Positions 61,434 to 64,000 of a DNA stretch of 64,000 nucleotides are shown in pieces. The stretch's first letter is position 1. The number at the start of each line of letters is the position of its first letter. The DNA comes from Christensenella tenuis (GTDB lineage Bacteria; Bacillota; Clostridia; Christensenellales; Christensenellaceae): contig NZ_JACOON010000003.1 in the NCBI RefSeq assembly GCF_014287795.1, positions 186,001-250,000 of the forward strand. Direction: 5' to 3'. The notes under the pieces were generated by a model. The model did not search any database. It saw only the letters and a program-made list of their open reading frames with translations, and was not told where the DNA came from. A program made the translations under genes and the position numbers.

Positions 61434-61751
61434 ATGAATATTAAACACATTAACGAAGCTCAGTTTGATGCCGAAGTCATTCAGCAAAAAGGAATCGTAT
61501 TGGTTGATTTTTATGCCGACTGGTGTGGGCCGTGCCAGATGCTCGGGCCAATTTTGGAAGAAGTTTCCGACGCGCTTGGCGACCGTGTGAAAATTGTAAA
61601 GGTCAACGTCGATGAAGCGCAGGGGCTTGCCCAGCAATATGGCGTTATGTCAATTCCGACCGTTTACTTGTTTGACGGCGGTGCAAAAATGTCTAAATTT
61701 GTAGGCGTAAAATCCAAGGATGAAATTATCGACTTTATCGAGCACGCATAA
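61434..61751 (+). CDS. trxA: Thioredoxin
   Basis: A 105-residue protein with the active site WCGPC in YADWCGPCQMLGP, the conserved cis-Pro in MSIPTVYLF and Gly in FVGVKSKDE. Length is that of classical cytoplasmic thioredoxin. GAGGAG precedes the ATG. Single gene with its own terminator. Confidence 0.95.
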   Translation: MNIKHINEAQFDAEVIQQKGIVLVDFYADWCGPCQMLGPILEEVSDALGDRVKIVKVNVDEAQGLAQQYGVMSIPTVYLFDGGAKMSKFVGVKSKDEIIDFIEHA

Positions 61752-61760
61752 AACTGCAAC

Positions 61761-61792
61761 AAAAAACACTCCCATGCTGGGAGTGTTTTTTT
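61761..61792. terminator. Bidirectional terminator between trxA and cspA
   Basis: AAAAAACACTCCCA-TGC-TGGGAGTGTTTTTTT, a stem of 14 bp shared by two convergent genes. Confidence 0.9.
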
Positions 61793-61805
61793 GATTCATG
61801 CTTTC

Positions 61806-62018
61806 TTATACGGGGCAAACGTTGACCGCACGGATCTTGCTCGAGTCGCGCGTATCCTGCTCTGTGTCATACGTTACTTTCTGACCTTCGGAAAGTGTCT
61901 TATATCCATCAGTCTGGATCGCCGAGAAATGTACAAATACATCATCGCCGCCATTGTCATCCGAGATAAAGCCAAATCCTTTTTCTGCATTGAACCATTT
62001 TACCGTACCGCTGTTCAT
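61806..62018 (-). CDS. cspA: Cold-shock protein (CspA family)
   Basis: A 70-residue OB-fold protein that binds single-stranded RNA and DNA. It has both RNA-binding motifs, NAEKGFGFIS (RNP1) and DVFVHFSAI (RNP2). The ATG at 62018 has TAGGAGG in front. It has a strong promoter 184 bp upstream and a structured leader, as is usual for csp genes. Confidence 0.95.
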   Translation of the reverse strand: MNSGTVKWFNAEKGFGFISDDNGGDDVFVHFSAIQTDGYKTLSEGQKVTYDTEQDTRDSSKIRAVNVCPV

Positions 62019-62124
62019 CAACCAGTACCTCCTAATAATAATAACCCACGTACGGGCGATTGCTGAACACCTAAGCTTTAGTGCTCCGGTATAACAAGCT
62101 GAAACCCGGCCATGAAACAAAAAA

Positions 62125-62174
62125 CACATATTTTGCAAAGCATCTATCGTAATAAATGACTTGCAAAATATGTG
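62125..62174 (-). promoter_or_regulatory. Long inverted repeat in the cspA leader
   Basis: CACATATTTTGCAA (62125-62138) and TTGCAAAATATGTG (62161-62174) are perfectly complementary 14-mers with a 22-base spacer, inside the predicted 184-nt leader of cspA. It could be a temperature-responsive RNA stem or a terminator/attenuator without U tract. Confidence 0.6.
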
Positions 62175-62208
62175 AAATCATTAATACTACATTCGAACTG
62201 CTAAATTG

Positions 62209-62238
62209 AATATAGCATGAAATAGATTAATTTGTCAA
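62209..62238 (-). promoter_or_regulatory. Promoter of cspA
   Basis: TTGACA (62233-62238) and TATATT (62209-62214) on the minus strand, 18-bp spacing, with TGC in front of the -10 hexamer (extended -10). Predicted start near 62202. Confidence 0.7.
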
Positions 62239-62596
62239 GCATTCTCTGCCATTTCTAGAAATTTTTGACAAAGCTGGTAAAAGCCGTCATTGCCTGCTGG
62301 ACAGGCGGTTTTCTGGCTAAGGCGTTTCCCGTCCCTCACCAAGAAAACATAATAAAACGTTCTCCGGTGCCGGATCGCAAAATCCGGTTTCGAAAGCCGT
62401 TTCCGCTCCGGGCAATTCACTGCAAAGGCCAAGCTATAAAGTCTTTATTTTGTTTCAAATTTATGCGTTACTTTTGTGGAGCCATCCAGTTTCTTTTTTC
62501 TATTGCCCTTTCATTCCTTTTGTTTCCATCCGTGTATTTGCTCAATGTGTGCGTCATTTTTTTATTTCTACAGCGTTTTTTGAACCAATTCCATCC
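62239..62596. other. Non-coding stretch upstream of cspA
   Basis: No supported gene; frames on both strands lack start signals and protein-like composition. Confidence 0.35.
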
Positions 62597-62810
62597 CTAT
62601 ACTGCGTTTGCTTTTAAGCTTGGTCGGCTTTTTTGTTCCTTCAGTTCTCCCGCCTTAATTTTGGAATCCAATTTGTCCAACTTTTCCGCTGCTTTTTTGT
62701 TCGTTTGCGGCGTCTTCCCGCAGGCGGTTGATTCTTTCTTCGTTATACATAGTTAATTCCTCCATTCTTTTGTCTCCGGATGATTTTTGTTCCGGTTCTT
62801 GTTCCTTCAT
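62597..62810 (-). pseudogene. Small charged protein gene with homopolymer frameshift
   Basis: Minus-strand frame from the ATG at 62810 (or 62750, which has the better GGAGG) encodes MYNEERINRLREDAANEQK and then goes out of frame at a run of six A (62693-62698), ending at 62655. With one A fewer the frame would continue as AAEKLDKLDSKIKAGELKEQ and end at 62597 as a helical charged protein of about 50-70 residues. It is either a recent frameshift, a sequencing error, or a slippery site. Confidence 0.5.
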
Positions 62811-63054
62811 ACTTACCTCGCTGTTTTCCCATAAACAGGCGTATATTCTTATTTTTTCGGTAAACCCCGTTTTTTCGCTTTATAAAAGGGTTTCTCCTGT
62901 TATGTCCCGATCGCATGAAAATTCAGTGACCTGCCCCTCCTCCCTTTGCATTCCGCATTCCAGAAGATTAAAGATTTCATGAAACGGTTTACGCTAAACT
63001 GGAAACGGTTAATCATAGGATGCAAATCATTTGAATGAAATGGAGGATTTCAAA

Positions 63055-63555
63055 ATGAAACAAAATAATATTTTAAATCTGATTCTGGGCATCATCCTTT
63101 TTATTGTCGGTATTGCCCTGTTGGCGAACCCTGTCGGCGGAATGGAGGTCATCATACTGATTCTGGGAATTATTATGATTGCTTATGGCGTCATTACCAT
63201 TATCTCCAACTACAGTAAGCGTATGGAAAATTCCGGTGTATTCGGCGCATATACGATCCCCGTTATTGCTGCTATCCTCGGAATCCTGCTAATCATTTTC
63301 CGCGGCCCCACAGCCGGTATTGTCCTGCCCCTGATCATTGGCATCTGGATGATTGTAAATGGCGTCATCACCCTGATCAGCGCCCCGAACAGCAGCATGG
63401 CATCCAAAATTTTAGCTATCATCACCGTCATTCTTGGTATTATTGTGCTGATCTGTATGGCGGCAGGCGCTAATTTCCTCGGGACACTGCTTGGCATTTT
63501 CCTAATTATTTTTGGAATCATCACCGTGGTTCAATGGTTCTCCGGCAAAAAATAA
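63055..63555 (+). CDS. DUF308/HdeD-like membrane protein
   Basis: 166 residues from the ATG at 63055, behind GGAGG. Six hydrophobic segments in three similar hairpins (ILGIILFIVGIALL, VLPLIIGIWMIVNGVITLI, LGIFLIIFGIITVVQWF) are typical of DUF308. HdeD proteins are linked to acid or envelope stress in other bacteria; function here is unknown. The repeated Leu/Ile/Gly pattern shows internal duplication. Confidence 0.85.
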   Translation: MKQNNILNLILGIILFIVGIALLANPVGGMEVIILILGIIMIAYGVITIISNYSKRMENSGVFGAYTIPVIAAILGILLIIFRGPTAGIVLPLIIGIWMIVNGVITLISAPNSSMASKILAIITVILGIIVLICMAAGANFLGTLLGIFLIIFGIITVVQWFSGKK

Positions 63556-63585
63556 GTATTTCTACCCGGTACTGAATACGGCCAG

Positions 63586-63626
63586 AAAGGGCGGCATACT
63601 TTTTGAAGTGTACCGCCTTTTCTTTT
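63586..63626 (+). terminator. Terminator after the DUF308 gene
   Basis: AAAGGGCGGCATACT pairs with AGTGTACCGCCTTTT (two G-U pairs) followed by CTTTTC, 30 bp after the stop codon. Confidence 0.7.
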
Positions 63627-63816
63627 CATTGCTTTGTTCAAATAACATAAGCATCATAAGTCTTTTCTTTTTGAGCAAATAAAACCATCAGTCGGGCTTT
63701 TGCGGTATAAACGGCAAAAAGTTTCCCCCGTTTGGCAGCGCATGGAATTGTCTTCTTCACTTCAAATAAGATATCCGGTAAATATGTATTAAAACAGCTC
63801 ATGTAATATGGTTTTA

Positions 63817-63825
63817 TGCTATAAT
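63817..63825 (+). promoter_or_regulatory. Extended -10 promoter of the right-edge gene
   Basis: TGCTATAAT, 39 bp before the predicted start at 63864; no clear -35. The same extended -10 sequence occurs at 42940 and 57085. Confidence 0.5.
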
Positions 63826-63863
63826 ATAAAATACTACATATTGAGTATAGGTTGGGCGCTATA

Positions 63864-64000
63864 GTGTTTCACACGGTCGCAAAATTTTTTCGCGGATTTC
63901 TGGATGCTATTGAAAACAGCAAGATATCCCGTGCAATCCGCAAAGGCCTGATAACCGCAATACCGATCCTTATGATTGGATCGGTCGCGCTTATTTTGTT
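63864..64000 (+). CDS. PTS EIIC-like membrane protein, 5' end only
   Basis: The first 45 codons of a gene running off the right edge. The start GTG at 63864 is a best guess (TTG at 63852 is in frame; the ribosome binding site is weak). FLDAIENSKISRAIRKGLIT followed by a hydrophobic AIPILMIGSVALIL is like the beginning of lactose/cellobiose-type PTS EIIC domains. Some Clostridia carry this domain fused to EAL/GGDEF signalling domains. What follows is not visible. Confidence 0.6.
   Translation, partial: MFHTVAKFFRGFLDAIENSKISRAIRKGLITAIPILMIGSVALIL

Noticed and set aside
62265..62756. 163-codon plus-strand open frame
   Set aside because: Phe/Leu-rich sequence typical of the antisense of AT-rich DNA, no start signal, and it opposes the more protein-like charged frame on the minus strand.
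1..64000. CRISPR arrays, rRNA and tRNA genes
   Set aside because: No regularly spaced short repeats, no recognisable rRNA segment and no cloverleaf with a GTTCGA-type T arm were found by eye. A covariance search would be needed to exclude small RNAs.

Overview
The window looks like a chromosomal segment of an anaerobic, Gram-positive, low-to-mid GC Clostridia-type bacterium. Support: a Clostridium kluyveri-type succinate/4-hydroxybutyrate fermentation cluster, a four-subunit 2-oxoacid:ferredoxin oxidoreductase, a CdaA/CdaR c-di-AMP pair, AGGAGG-type ribosome binding sites, sortase-anchored pili, WxL-type surface proteins and a class A penicillin-binding protein. The species cannot be named from the sequence alone. 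No rRNA, tRNA or CRISPR array was recognised.

Layout. (1) 1-395: 5' end of sucD (minus strand) with its promoter at 454-481. (2) about 0.49-24.66 kb: an accessory island, visibly AT-rich between 10 and 24 kb, bounded by a 92-bp direct repeat (487-578 and 24570-24661), each copy followed by the 3' end of a phage-type integrase gene. It carries a phage tape-measure/endolysin chimera; a five-gene pilus operon with the gene order of the streptococcal FCT locus (tip adhesin, SipA, FctA-type pilin, class B sortase, second pilin); two candidate pilus regulators; an Rrf2 - hybrid histidine kinase - FIST signalling operon; lipA/lplA; transporters; and several genes cut in half at abrupt head-on junctions. 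(3) 24.66-30.1 kb: decayed DNA, one copy of a dispersed repeat, and a WxL surface-protein cluster. (4) 30.2-39.6 kb: cat1, 4hbD, abfT, abfD, two small accessory genes and their regulators, including a sigma-54 activator, a strong -24/-12 promoter and three putative activator sites. (5) 39.7-64 kb: mostly housekeeping genes: drug/metabolite exporter, LysR regulator, cell-wall amidase, two SDR enzymes, YebC, PBP1, korDABC, cdaAR, a frameshifted PP2C phosphatase, glycosyltransferase, GtrA fusion, thioredoxin, cold-shock protein, DUF308 protein and the start of a PTS EIIC-like protein.

How the genes fit together. KorABCD probably makes succinyl-CoA from 2-oxoglutarate. Cat1 exchanges CoA between succinate and acetate, SucD reduces succinyl-CoA to the semialdehyde, 4HbD reduces that to 4-hydroxybutyrate, AbfT activates it and AbfD dehydrates it towards crotonyl-CoA. 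The island and the WxL block sit exactly between the divergent sucD and cat1 genes, so they split an ancestral pathway cluster. The surface genes (pilus, WxL complex, beta-helix adhesins) suggest that this intergenic region is a hot spot for host- or surface-interaction cargo.
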